Below the pieces are notes generated by a model. That model was given only the letters and a program-made list of their open reading frames with translations. It searched no databases and was not told where the DNA came from. The position numbers and the translations under genes were made by a program. Of a stretch of DNA of 64,000 bases, positions 8,334 to 16,717 are shown one piece after another; positions within the stretch are counted from its first letter, which is position 1, and every line of letters starts with the position of its first letter. The DNA is from Microbacterium sp. ABRD28 (lineage in GTDB: Bacteria; Actinomycetota; Actinomycetes; Actinomycetales; Microbacteriaceae). The DNA is taken from NCBI RefSeq assembly GCF_003850245.1, contig NZ_CP031015.1:1240001-1304000 (forward strand), given 5' to 3'.

Positions 8334-8379
8334 CGTACACCGTACGTCGTACACTGTACTGTGACCCGTACGCTGTACG
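8334..8379. promoter_or_regulatory. Three clustered CGTAC-NNN-GTACG operators
   Basis: Three copies of a short palindrome lie at 8334-8346 (CGTACACCGTACG), 8348-8360 (CGTACACTGTACT, one arm base changed) and 8367-8379 (CGTACGCTGTACG). Centre spacings are 14 and 19 nt. They fill the spacer between the TetR gene and the divergent membrane protein gene and are probably the TetR binding sites controlling both. Confidence 0.72.
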
Positions 8380-8405
8380 GTTGTCAAGACGGCGGAGGGA
8401 GAGCG

Positions 8406-9119
8406 GTGTCAGTCGACGAGGAGGGCGGTGCCGCGGCATCCGCGGGTCTGAGCACGGGTCGAGTGGTCCTCGAGGCGATCCGGCTGGCCGACGCCGAGGG
8501 TGTCCACGGGCTGAGCATGCGCCGGCTCGCGACCGTTCTGAATGCGGGGGCGATGACGCTCTACCACTACGTCGCGAACAAGGAGGAGCTGCTCGACGCG
8601 ATGGTCGACGTCGTGTTCGACGAGATCGCGTTGCCGCGCGAAGACGTCGAGTGGCGGCAAGCGATCCGCGAGCGGGCGCTGTCGGCTCGGGGGGTGCTCG
8701 CTCGTCATCGCTGGGCGATCGGGTTGCTCGATACGCGGACCGCGCCGGGGCCGGCGAACCTCCGTCATCACGAGGCCGTGACGGCGTGCCTGCGGAAGGC
8801 CGGTTTCTCGGTCGCGATGGCCACGCACGCCAACTGGGTGCTCGACAGCTACCTGTACGGTCACGCGCTGCAGGCGGGGGGACTGTCGCTGGACACCCCG
8901 GATGACTTCGCCGAGGCGATCGACGACGTCTACCTGCCGCAGCTTCCGGCAGAGCAGTTCCCCTACCTCAGCGAATCCGCCACGACGTTGGCCGCCGCGG
9001 GTTACGACCCGTCGGAGGAGTTCCTGTTCGGACTCGACCTCATCCTCGACGGGCTGGAGGCGCGGCGCGGTGGCGGAGAGAGCGGGCGCCCCCTCGGTCA
9101 CACGGGGCGCGGGCGATAG
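8406..9119 (+). CDS. TetR/AcrR family transcriptional regulator
   Basis: A 237-residue protein with an N-terminal TetR HTH (LSTGRVVLEAIRLADAEGVHGLSMRRLATVLNAGAMTLYHYVANKEELLDAMVD) and a C-terminal actinobacterial TetR_C-like ligand domain. The GTG start at 8406 follows a strong GGAGGGAG ribosome-binding site 4 nt upstream; an in-frame start at 8328 would be inside the operator array. Divergent from the small membrane protein at 7776-8270. Its 3' end overlaps the convergent reductase gene by 22 nt. The inducer is unknown, and autoregulation through the CGTAC operators is likely. Confidence 0.9.
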   Translation: MSVDEEGGAAASAGLSTGRVVLEAIRLADAEGVHGLSMRRLATVLNAGAMTLYHYVANKEELLDAMVDVVFDEIALPREDVEWRQAIRERALSARGVLARHRWAIGLLDTRTAPGPANLRHHEAVTACLRKAGFSVAMATHANWVLDSYLYGHALQAGGLSLDTPDDFAEAIDDVYLPQLPAEQFPYLSESATTLAAAGYDPSEEFLFGLDLILDGLEARRGGGESGRPLGHTGRGR

Positions 9120-9661
9120 CGCAGCAGCATCACGCCGTTGCCGAAGCGACGCTCGCCGAGCAGCTCGAGGTCGAGTCGGATGCCGGTGGGCAGGCCCGAC
9201 TTCCCTCCGCCGACCGAGACCGGCGCGACGTAGAGCTGCACCTCGTCGACGAGGCCTGCGCGCAGCGCCTGCCCCGCGAGGTCGGCGCCGCCGATGAGGA
9301 GGTCGCGGTCAGCGGCATCCTTCCTTTCGCGGATCGCCGCCGCATCGAAGTCGCGCTCGATTCGGGTGCGCGCCGTCGGCGTCTCGACCAGGGCCGATGA
9401 ATACACGACTTTGTCGGTGTCGGTGAACGCCGCCGCGAACGCGGCGAGAGCGGGTGACTGTGCGGCGAAGGACGGATCGATCTCCCAGACCGCCATCTTC
9501 TCGTAGAGGCGCCGGCCGTAGACGAGCGTGCCGATCGACTGCATCAGCTCCGTGTGCGCGGCGAAGACATCGTCGCCGGGCGGGAGGAAGTCGAAGCCCC
9601 CGCGTGGATCTTCGATGAAGCCGTCGAGGGAGACATTCGTCGTGTAGATGAGCCTGCCCAC
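9098..9661 (-). CDS. Dihydrofolate reductase-family protein (RibD C-terminal fold)
   Basis: A 187-residue protein with the RibD_C/DHFR-like fold: RLIYTTNVSLDGFIEDPRGGFDF at the N-terminus, GTLVYGRRLYEKM, and RDLLIGGADLAGQALRAGLVDEVQLYVAPVSVGGG towards the C-terminus. Members are NADPH-dependent reductases, often of unknown substrate; this is not the housekeeping folA type. A GTG start with GAGGAGG upstream was chosen. Its upstream region carries a run of 15 G (C on the coding strand). The 3' end overlaps the convergent TetR gene. Confidence 0.88.
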   Translation of the reverse strand: MGRLIYTTNVSLDGFIEDPRGGFDFLPPGDDVFAAHTELMQSIGTLVYGRRLYEKMAVWEIDPSFAAQSPALAAFAAAFTDTDKVVYSSALVETPTARTRIERDFDAAAIRERKDAADRDLLIGGADLAGQALRAGLVDEVQLYVAPVSVGGGKSGLPTGIRLDLELLGERRFGNGVMLLRYRPRPV

Positions 9662-9716
9662 CAGCGCCTCCTCGCGTCGTCGCTCACGCTACTCCTTGGC
9701 GCCCTCCCGCGAATGC

Positions 9717-9731
9717 GGGGGGGGGGGGGGG
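9717..9731. repeat. 15-nt G homopolymer
   Basis: An uninterrupted run of 15 G in the 85-nt spacer between the esterase stop and the start of the reductase gene, about 56-70 nt upstream of the latter. Such runs are prone to slippage, and the count is also where sequencing errors collect. Confidence 0.8.
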
Positions 9732-9746
9732 CGAGGGCGACGCGTG

Positions 9747-10385
9747 TCAGCGCGCCGCCAGCCACTTCCGCGCCGCGTCGACGTCGCTCTGGGCGAGGCC
9801 GTGGCCGCCGGGGCGGACGTGCCGCTCGACGGCCGCGTCGTGCGCCTGCGCCACCTCGACCAGGCGGTCGACGCTCGCCGACGGCGCCATCGGGTCCGCG
9901 GCGCCGTTCAGCAGCACGAGCTCGACCGCCGACGCATCCCCGACGGGGTCGCGGTCGGCGAACGGGTACATCCCGCTGAACGCCACGACCCGGTCGAGGG
10001 TCTCGGGATGCAGTAGCGCGGTCGCCAGCCCGATGTTCGCCCCGTTCGAGAATCCGGCCGCGATGACCCGCCTGTCGCCGAGCCCGTACCGCTCCCGCGC
10101 GACGGCGAGGAACCCGGCGAGCTCACCCGCCCGCACGATCACATCGTCGACGTCGAAGACCCCCTCGCCCCTGCGACGGAACCACCGCGTCATCCCCTGC
10201 TCGCTCACCCGTCCGCGAGGCGAGAGCACGCCCGCGCCCGGCCACAGGTGCGACACCAGCGCGGTGATCTCGCGCTCGTTGCCGCCGGTGCCGTGGAGGG
10301 TCAGCAGCACCGGGGCGTCGGCGTCGCCCGGCTCGAACAGGTGCGGCCAGCCGTCGAGGTCGACCGCCGTGCCGGCCCCGCTCAC
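9747..10385 (-). CDS. Alpha/beta hydrolase, carboxylesterase/phospholipase-like
   Basis: A 212-residue alpha/beta hydrolase of the short YpfH/carboxylesterase type. The oxyanion region is LLTLHGTGGNE, the nucleophile elbow is AAGFSNGANIG (Ser in G-F-S-N-G), the acid lies in LLNGAADPMAP and the catalytic His in RPGGHGLAQSD. No signal peptide, so cytosolic. The GTG start at 10385 overlaps the stop of the dioxygenase gene by GTGA. The esterase/dioxygenase pairing is well known (MhqD/MhqO-like quinone and catechol detoxification), which suggests a role in quinone or electrophile resistance (inference). Confidence 0.9.
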   Translation of the reverse strand: MSGAGTAVDLDGWPHLFEPGDADAPVLLTLHGTGGNEREITALVSHLWPGAGVLSPRGRVSEQGMTRWFRRRGEGVFDVDDVIVRAGELAGFLAVARERYGLGDRRVIAAGFSNGANIGLATALLHPETLDRVVAFSGMYPFADRDPVGDASAVELVLLNGAADPMAPSASVDRLVEVAQAHDAAVERHVRPGGHGLAQSDVDAARKWLAAR

Positions 10386-11350
10386 GCGGCGACCTCGGGG
10401 TTGTTCTCGGTCGGCAGCGTCACCGGCTGCACGCGCGCCTCGATCGCCTCGCGAGAGGGCTCGAGCCACGGCGGCAGCTTCAGCGAGCGGCCGAGTTCGA
10501 GCAGGGGTTCGTCGATGTCGAAGCCGGGGGTGTCGGTCGCGATCTCGAAGAGCACTCCGCCGGGCTCGCGGAAGTAGATGCTCGTGAAGTACTGCCGGTC
10601 GAGGATCTCGGTCACCTGGTGTCCGCGTGAGACGAGGTCGTTGCGCCACGCGAGCTGCGTCTCCTGGTCGGGCACTCGGAAGGCGATGTGGTGCACCGTG
10701 CCGCCGGCGGTCAGACCCTCGGGCGCGAGACCGGAGGCGTGCACGTCGACGAGGGCGCCGGGCCCACCGGGGCCGGCAGCGAGGCGCGTGCGCCCGCCCT
10801 CCTGCTCGACGATGCGCATGCCGAGGTCGTTCACCATGAGCCCGACTGTTCCCTCGGCGTCGCGGACGGTCAGAACGCTGGAGTGCTGCCCGCGGATCGC
10901 GTACTCCGCCGGCACGCTCTTGGAGTCCCACGGGTCGCGCGGGTCGTTCTCGTTCGTGGCGACGAGCTCGATCTGCAGCCCGTCGGGGTCGCGGACGAGC
11001 AGGCGCTCCTCGCTCGAGCTCGTCGAGGTGATCTTCGCCTCAGACCCGACCGATGCGAAGTGGTCGACCCACCAGCCGAGCGACCCGGCGGGAACCGAGA
11101 ACGCCGTCGAAGTCGACTGGCCCGCCCCGATGCGGCCGGGCGCGATGCCGCGCCACGGGAAGAAGGTCATGAGGCTGCCGGGGCGGCCCGCCTCGTCTCC
11201 GTAGTAGAGGTGGTAGGTGCCGGGGGCGTCGAAGTTGACGGTCTTCTTGACCAGTCGAAGCCCCAGCCCGGTGATGTAGAAGTCGATGTTCTTCTGCGGG
11301 TCTCCCGCGAGCGCGGTGACGTGGTGCAGACCCTGTGTGGCGGCGGTCAT
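10382..11350 (-). CDS. Ring-cleaving dioxygenase, MhqO/glyoxalase family
   Basis: A 322-residue protein with two vicinal-oxygen-chelate (glyoxalase) modules. The first starts GLHHVTALAGDPQKNIDFYITGLGLRLVKKTVNFD, the second contains TVHHIAFRVPDQETQ, and the metal-ligand region IYFREPGGVLFEIATDTPGF is near the end. The two HH pairs and the terminal Glu fit the metal site. In Bacillus the orthologous MhqO group is induced by hydroquinones and repressed by a MarR protein. The ATG at 11350 follows CAGGAGAG. First gene of the esterase operon; no MarR gene is in the window. Confidence 0.9.
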   Translation of the reverse strand: MTAATQGLHHVTALAGDPQKNIDFYITGLGLRLVKKTVNFDAPGTYHLYYGDEAGRPGSLMTFFPWRGIAPGRIGAGQSTSTAFSVPAGSLGWWVDHFASVGSEAKITSTSSSEERLLVRDPDGLQIELVATNENDPRDPWDSKSVPAEYAIRGQHSSVLTVRDAEGTVGLMVNDLGMRIVEQEGGRTRLAAGPGGPGALVDVHASGLAPEGLTAGGTVHHIAFRVPDQETQLAWRNDLVSRGHQVTEILDRQYFTSIYFREPGGVLFEIATDTPGFDIDEPLLELGRSLKLPPWLEPSREAIEARVQPVTLPTENNPEVAA

Positions 11351-11384
11351 GATCTCTCCTGAAGTCCGATGCCGGATGATGTCT

Positions 11385-11396
11385 ATGCAAACGCAT
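11385..11396. promoter_or_regulatory. Candidate operator upstream of dioxygenase operon
   Basis: ATGC-AAAC-GCAT is an inverted repeat in an unusually AT-rich stretch (about 11380-11412) 35 nt upstream of the dioxygenase start. Its position fits a MarR-type operator, as in other mhq operons. The arms are short, so this is tentative. Confidence 0.3.
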
Positions 11397-11470
11397 GAAT
11401 CATCTGTTTCATTCCAGGATGCCGCAGCGCGGCCGATCGCGACAGGTCGGGGGTGGGCCGCGGCATCCGT

Positions 11471-11476
11471 TAGCGT
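11471..11476 (+). promoter_or_regulatory. -10 box TAGCGT of a leaderless start
   Basis: TAGCGT lies 6 nt before the ATG at 11483 and no ribosome-binding site is present, so the transcript probably begins at or next to the start codon. Confidence 0.5.
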
Positions 11477-11482
11477 TATCGG

Positions 11483-12496
11483 ATGGCGACGGTGACACGG
11501 CGGGGCATCCTCGCCGGCGTCGCGGCCGCCGTGGCCGGGGTGCTGGCCGTCGGGTTGGTGACCGCGGTCGTGCTCACCACCCTTCAGGTGCTTCCCGCCG
11601 GAGAGAGCCCGGTGGTCGATGACACCACGATCGGGGTGCAGCTGACCGGTGCGGCAGCTGCCGACCCCGGACGCGACGCGTCCATGGCGTGGCTGGCCCG
11701 CGGCATCCTTCTTCTCGCCCTCGTCTGGGGCGTGATCGGCATGTTCGCCGCACGTACGCGGCTCGTGCGTCGGCCGGGAGCCGCGGCCGCACGCGCCAGC
11801 TGGCTCGGCTCGACCCGGCCCTGGCGGGCCCGGGAGTCGACACTCGGCCTGCTGCAGCTGGACAAGTGGCTGCTCATCCTCGTTCCGGGAGCCTTGCTGC
11901 TCGGCACGCGGGCGGTGCAGACCTCGTTCCTCTCGTGGGTGCACCTCCTGATCGTGATGAGCGGATGGTGCGTCGCCGTCCTCGTGCTGAGGGCGCTCGT
12001 GGGCGCGCGGTCGCCGTGGCCGGTGCTGGCCGCTGCGGGGGGCGCGGTCGTGCTGCGCTGCGTGTGGACACTCATCCCGGTCGCGATCGGCGGGCCGGCG
12101 GCGGCGTGGTCGGCCCTGTGGACCGAGCCGGTGCTGCGCTGGATCTACGCACTCGTCGCGGCGGTGCTGCTCGTCTGGGTGTTCGTGGCGGCGGCATGGG
12201 CGCTCGTGATGCAGGTGGGGCCCAGGGCAGCCACCGGGTTCGTGCTCGCGGCGATCGGTGCGGGGCTTGCGCTGCCCGCGCTGGTCATCGGGATCATCGG
12301 CGGTCAGACCGTTGCGGAAGCGTGGGCGACGTCGCTCGCTCCGCTCGGAGGTCTCGCCCCTGCTCCGTTCGTGTGGCTGGAGTTCCCGGTCGCAGCGGCG
12401 TGGTGGGCGGCGACGGCCGGCGGCGTGCTGTGCGTCGTCGGCGGAGCGCTGGCGGTCCCGGGACGACGCGCGGGCGCCGGTGCGCCTCCTGAGTGA
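11483..12496 (+). CDS. Multi-spanning membrane protein of unknown function
   Basis: A 337-residue protein with about seven hydrophobic segments: one N-terminal (GILAGVAAAVAGVLAVGLVTAVVL), an extracytoplasmic stretch of about 45 residues, then helices around WLARGILLLALVWGVIGMF, LLILVPGALLLG, LLIVMSGWCVAVLVL, ALVAAVLLVWVFVAAAWALV, FVLAAIGAGLALPALVIGII and WWAATAGGVLCVVGGALAV. No catalytic motif or recognised family. Divergent from the dioxygenase operon and followed by an ABC-2 exporter on the same strand, though a separate promoter precedes the exporter. It could be an accessory protein of that exporter, but nothing proves it. Confidence 0.7.
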   Translation: MATVTRRGILAGVAAAVAGVLAVGLVTAVVLTTLQVLPAGESPVVDDTTIGVQLTGAAAADPGRDASMAWLARGILLLALVWGVIGMFAARTRLVRRPGAAAARASWLGSTRPWRARESTLGLLQLDKWLLILVPGALLLGTRAVQTSFLSWVHLLIVMSGWCVAVLVLRALVGARSPWPVLAAAGGAVVLRCVWTLIPVAIGGPAAAWSALWTEPVLRWIYALVAAVLLVWVFVAAAWALVMQVGPRAATGFVLAAIGAGLALPALVIGIIGGQTVAEAWATSLAPLGGLAPAPFVWLEFPVAAAWWAATAGGVLCVVGGALAVPGRRAGAGAPPE

Positions 12497-12549
12497 GATT
12501 CCCGGAAAACGTACATCCGGGGCTCCTCGGGTTTGTCGGGGCCGCGCCC

Positions 12550-12607
12550 TAGGCTGAGCCGCGTGACCTGCCTGACCGTGACGATGCCAGCCCGTGACCA
12601 TGCCTGA
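12550..12607 (+). other. -10 box TAGGCT and possible 14-codon leaderless upstream ORF
   Basis: TAGGCT (12550-12555) is 7 nt before a GTG at 12563 that opens a 14-codon frame (VTCLTVTMPARDHA) ending at 12607. That frame overlaps the start region of the ABC ATPase gene, which itself has no clear ribosome-binding site. If the transcript is leaderless, ribosomes finishing the short frame could restart at 12594 or 12600. Speculative. Confidence 0.25.
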
Positions 12608-13652
12608 CGGCGCCGCACCCGACCCTGCTGCCGCGGGGGGCGGCGCCGGGATCGCCGCGGAGGGGATCGCATCCGGCGGAGCCGTCTCGGACGGGATCGT
12701 CGCCACGCACGTCCGCCGGTCGTTCGGCGACGTCCACGCCGTGCGCGATGTGAGTCTGCACGCCCTCCCCGGCAAGGTCACCGGGCTCGTCGGGCCCAAC
12801 GGGTCGGGCAAGACCACGCTGCTGCTGATGCTGTCATCGCTTCTGGCTCCCGATGCGGGTGAGATCCGTGTCGCCGGCATCGACCCGGTCGTCGAGCCGC
12901 AGCGTGCCTGCGCCGTCATCGGGTGGATGCCCGATGCGCTCGGCGCATGGGGCTCACTCACGGTGCGCGAGACCCTCGTCACGACCGGGCGCCTGTACGA
13001 CCTGCCGCGAAACGAGGCCGCTCAACGCGCCGAGGCGCTCATCGACCTGCTCGACCTGCGCGCGCTCGCCGCCGCGCCGGCGCGCGTGCTCTCGCGCGGA
13101 CAGAAGCAGCGTCTGGGGCTCGCCCGCGCGCTCGTGCACAACCCGCGGGTGCTGCTGCTCGACGAGCCGGCCTCGGGCCTCGACCCCGAATCGCGTGTGC
13201 ACCTTCGGACGCTCCTGCGCCGACTCGCCGATGACGGTCGGACGGTCCTGATCTCGAGCCACATCCTCTCCGAGCTCGAAGAGCTCGTCGACGACGCGGC
13301 GTTCCTCATCGCCGGCGAGTCGGTCTCGGCCGAGCGGGTCGCCGCGTCGGCGCAGCGTCAGCGGTACTGGCGCGTGCGGATCGCGGGCGGCGATGTGCTC
13401 GCAGCGCAGGCAGCGATCGCGACCGCGCTGGGGAGGAAGGATGTCACGGGCGACCGTGCCGGTGCGCTCGTCGCCTTCGCGAGCGACGCCGACGCTGCGG
13501 CGGGGCTCGCGGCGATCGTCGGCGCGGGGATCGCGGTGGCGGAGTTCGCCCCGTCGACCGGCCGGCTCGAGCAGACCCTGCTCGACCTGCGGGAAGGGGC
13601 GGCGCCGGTGGCCGTGGACGATACCCCGACCACGGGGGAGGGTGACCGATGA
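12594..13652 (+). CDS. ABC transporter ATPase
   Basis: A 352-residue ABC ATPase. After an alanine/glycine-rich head of about 35 residues come Walker A GPNGSGKTT (about residues 68-76), signature LSRGQKQRLGLARAL (R replaces the usual G), Walker B VLLLDEPASGLDPESR and H-loop ISSHILSELEELVDDAAFL. The C-terminal domain binds the permease or acts as a regulatory tail. It overlaps the permease gene at 13649 by ATGA. The GTG at 12594 and the ATG at 12600 are both possible starts. It resembles the two-component ABC-2 exporters used for antibiotics, lipids or antimicrobial peptides. Substrate unknown. Confidence 0.9.
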   Translation: MTMPDGAAPDPAAAGGGAGIAAEGIASGGAVSDGIVATHVRRSFGDVHAVRDVSLHALPGKVTGLVGPNGSGKTTLLLMLSSLLAPDAGEIRVAGIDPVVEPQRACAVIGWMPDALGAWGSLTVRETLVTTGRLYDLPRNEAAQRAEALIDLLDLRALAAAPARVLSRGQKQRLGLARALVHNPRVLLLDEPASGLDPESRVHLRTLLRRLADDGRTVLISSHILSELEELVDDAAFLIAGESVSAERVAASAQRQRYWRVRIAGGDVLAAQAAIATALGRKDVTGDRAGALVAFASDADAAAGLAAIVGAGIAVAEFAPSTGRLEQTLLDLREGAAPVAVDDTPTTGEGDR

Positions 13653-14794
13653 ACGCTCAACGCATCGCCACCATCATCCGTCTGGAACTGACCCAGCGGG
13701 TGCGGAGCGTCGCCTGGTACGTGCTGCTCGGCGTCTTCGGGGTGCTGCTGCTCGGGGTGACAGCCCTGACCTTCATTTCGGTGCCGCGCGACGCGTTCCA
13801 GCAGGCGGGGAGCACCGCGTACTCGATCATCGTGTTCTTCGTGCTGCTGCTGGTGGTGCTGGTCTCGCCCACCCTCAGCGGCAACGCCATCAACGGCGAC
13901 CGCGATGCGGCGACGCTGGCGCCGGTGCAGGTGACGCTCGCGACGACGACCGACATCATCATCGGCAAGTTCCTCGCGGCGTGGATCACGGGGCTCGCGT
14001 TCCTCGTCGTGTCGGCGCCGTTCCTCATCTTCGCCGCCGTGTTCGGCGAGGTGCGGCCCGACGTGCTGCTGGTGTCGCTGGTGATCCTCATCATCGAGGT
14101 GGCGGTCGTCGCGGGCCTGGGGGTCGCGCTCAGCGGCATCCTCGCTCGTCCTCTCTTCTCGGTGGCGGTGACCTATCTGACCGTCGCCGCGCTCGTCGTG
14201 GGGACGCCCATCGCGTTCGGGCTCGTGGGCACGGCCTTCCCGACCGAGATCGAGTCGCGGCAACGGTACCTGCAGCCGGTGTTCCAGGAGCCGATGCAGG
14301 TGCCCGAGGAGTGCATGACGGCCGAGCCCGGTGCGACCTCGCCGTCGCCGGAGTGCGTCGACCTCGGTTTCGGGCCCGGGGTGGAGGAGCCCGACTATGT
14401 GTGCGGTGAGTGGATGACCTCGACCTACACCGTGCCGCGGTTCGACCGCGTGTGGTGGCTGCTGTCGGCGAACCCGTTCGTGATCCTCGCCGATGCGACG
14501 CCGACGGTGTGGCGCGACGGCTACCCGGTCGACGCGTTCGGGACGCTCAAGGTCGGGGTGCGCACCGCGCAGATCGCGCCGGAGACGCAGCAGGTCTACG
14601 ACGAGTGCGAGAACGCCACCTTGGAACCCGGTGAGGCGTACCCGACGGCCGAGGAGCAGGTCGCGGGCACCGTGCCGAGCTGGTTCGTGGGGCTCGGGGT
14701 GCAGCTGGCGCTCCTGGCGCTGCTGATGTGGCGCGCCGCGGTGCGGACGCACACGCCGTCGCGGCGGCTCCCCCCGGGCACCCGTATCGCATAG
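13649..14794 (+). CDS. ABC-2 type permease with large extracytoplasmic loop
   Basis: A 381-residue permease partner of the preceding ATPase. Helices include VAWYVLLGVFGVLLLGVTAL, SIIVFFVLLLVVLVSPTLSG, AAWITGLAFLVVSAPFLIFAAVF, LLVSLVILIIEVAVVAGLG and YLTVAALVVGTPIAFGLV. A loop of about 150 residues follows before the last helix (SWFVGLGVQLALLALLMWRAA). The loop has four cysteines (PEECMTAEP, SPECVDLG, DYVCGEWM, VYDECEN), suggesting disulfides outside the membrane. NAINGDRDAATLAPVQVTLATTTDIIIGKF is the typical coupling-helix region. It is convergent with the aldo/keto reductase across a repeat array. Confidence 0.88.
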   Translation: MNAQRIATIIRLELTQRVRSVAWYVLLGVFGVLLLGVTALTFISVPRDAFQQAGSTAYSIIVFFVLLLVVLVSPTLSGNAINGDRDAATLAPVQVTLATTTDIIIGKFLAAWITGLAFLVVSAPFLIFAAVFGEVRPDVLLVSLVILIIEVAVVAGLGVALSGILARPLFSVAVTYLTVAALVVGTPIAFGLVGTAFPTEIESRQRYLQPVFQEPMQVPEECMTAEPGATSPSPECVDLGFGPGVEEPDYVCGEWMTSTYTVPRFDRVWWLLSANPFVILADATPTVWRDGYPVDAFGTLKVGVRTAQIAPETQQVYDECENATLEPGEAYPTAEEQVAGTVPSWFVGLGVQLALLALLMWRAAVRTHTPSRRLPPGTRIA

Positions 14795-14831
14795 CGCCCG
14801 CGCCGCGCCGCGCCCCCCCCGCGCCGCGCCC

Positions 14832-14856
14832 CGTCGCGTCGCGTCGCGTCGCGTCG
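14832..14856. repeat. Five tandem CGTCG units
   Basis: A perfect 5-nt repeat, five copies, in the spacer right after the permease gene and just before the 21-nt repeat array. Confidence 0.75.
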
Positions 14857-14861
14857 CGCGA

Positions 14862-15063
14862 GGGTGCACTCGTTCCCCGCGGGGGTGCACTCGTTTCCCG
14901 CGGGGGTGCACTCGTTCCCCGCGAGGGTGCACTCGTGCCAGAGCGCCCCATCGATGGAACGCACCCTCGCGGTCGAGAGGAGCACCGTCAGACAAGAGGA
15001 GTGCACCCTCGCGCTCAGGGAGTGCACCCTCGCGCGGAGGGAGTGCACCCTCGCGAGGGGGCG
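14862..15063. repeat. 21-nt-period repeat array, inverted halves, between convergent genes
   Basis: Left half: GGGTGCACTCGTT-type units start at 14862, 14883, 14904 and 14925, exactly 21 nt apart. Right half: the inverse unit (GTGCACCCTCGCG) starts at 15001, 15022 and 15043, with decayed copies in phase at 14959 and 14980, again 21 nt apart. The halves can fold on each other. No coding signal in the 283-nt spacer; it separates the ABC permease and the aldo/keto reductase, which converge. The same unit occurs twice more at 16671-16712. Confidence 0.85.
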
Positions 15064-15077
15064 GGCGGAAAGCGCGG

Positions 15078-16641
<1,564 letters not shown>

Positions 16642-16670
16642 GGTCGCGGCGGGGGCGAGCGCACCCCGGA

Positions 16671-16712
16671 CGGGTGGGGGGTGCACCCTCGCGGGTGGGG
16701 GGTGCACCCTCG
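16671..16712. repeat. Two perfect 21-nt tandem repeats
   Basis: Two identical units, 16671-16691 and 16692-16712, each containing GGTGCACCCTCG. Same core and same 21-nt period as the array at 14862-15063. Again placed between two convergent genes (PIN and lactonase). Confidence 0.85.
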
Positions 16713-16717
16713 CGGGG

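Noticed and set aside
14862..15063. CRISPR array
   Set aside because: Units are 21 nt end to end without unique spacers, the two halves are inverted and no cas genes are present.
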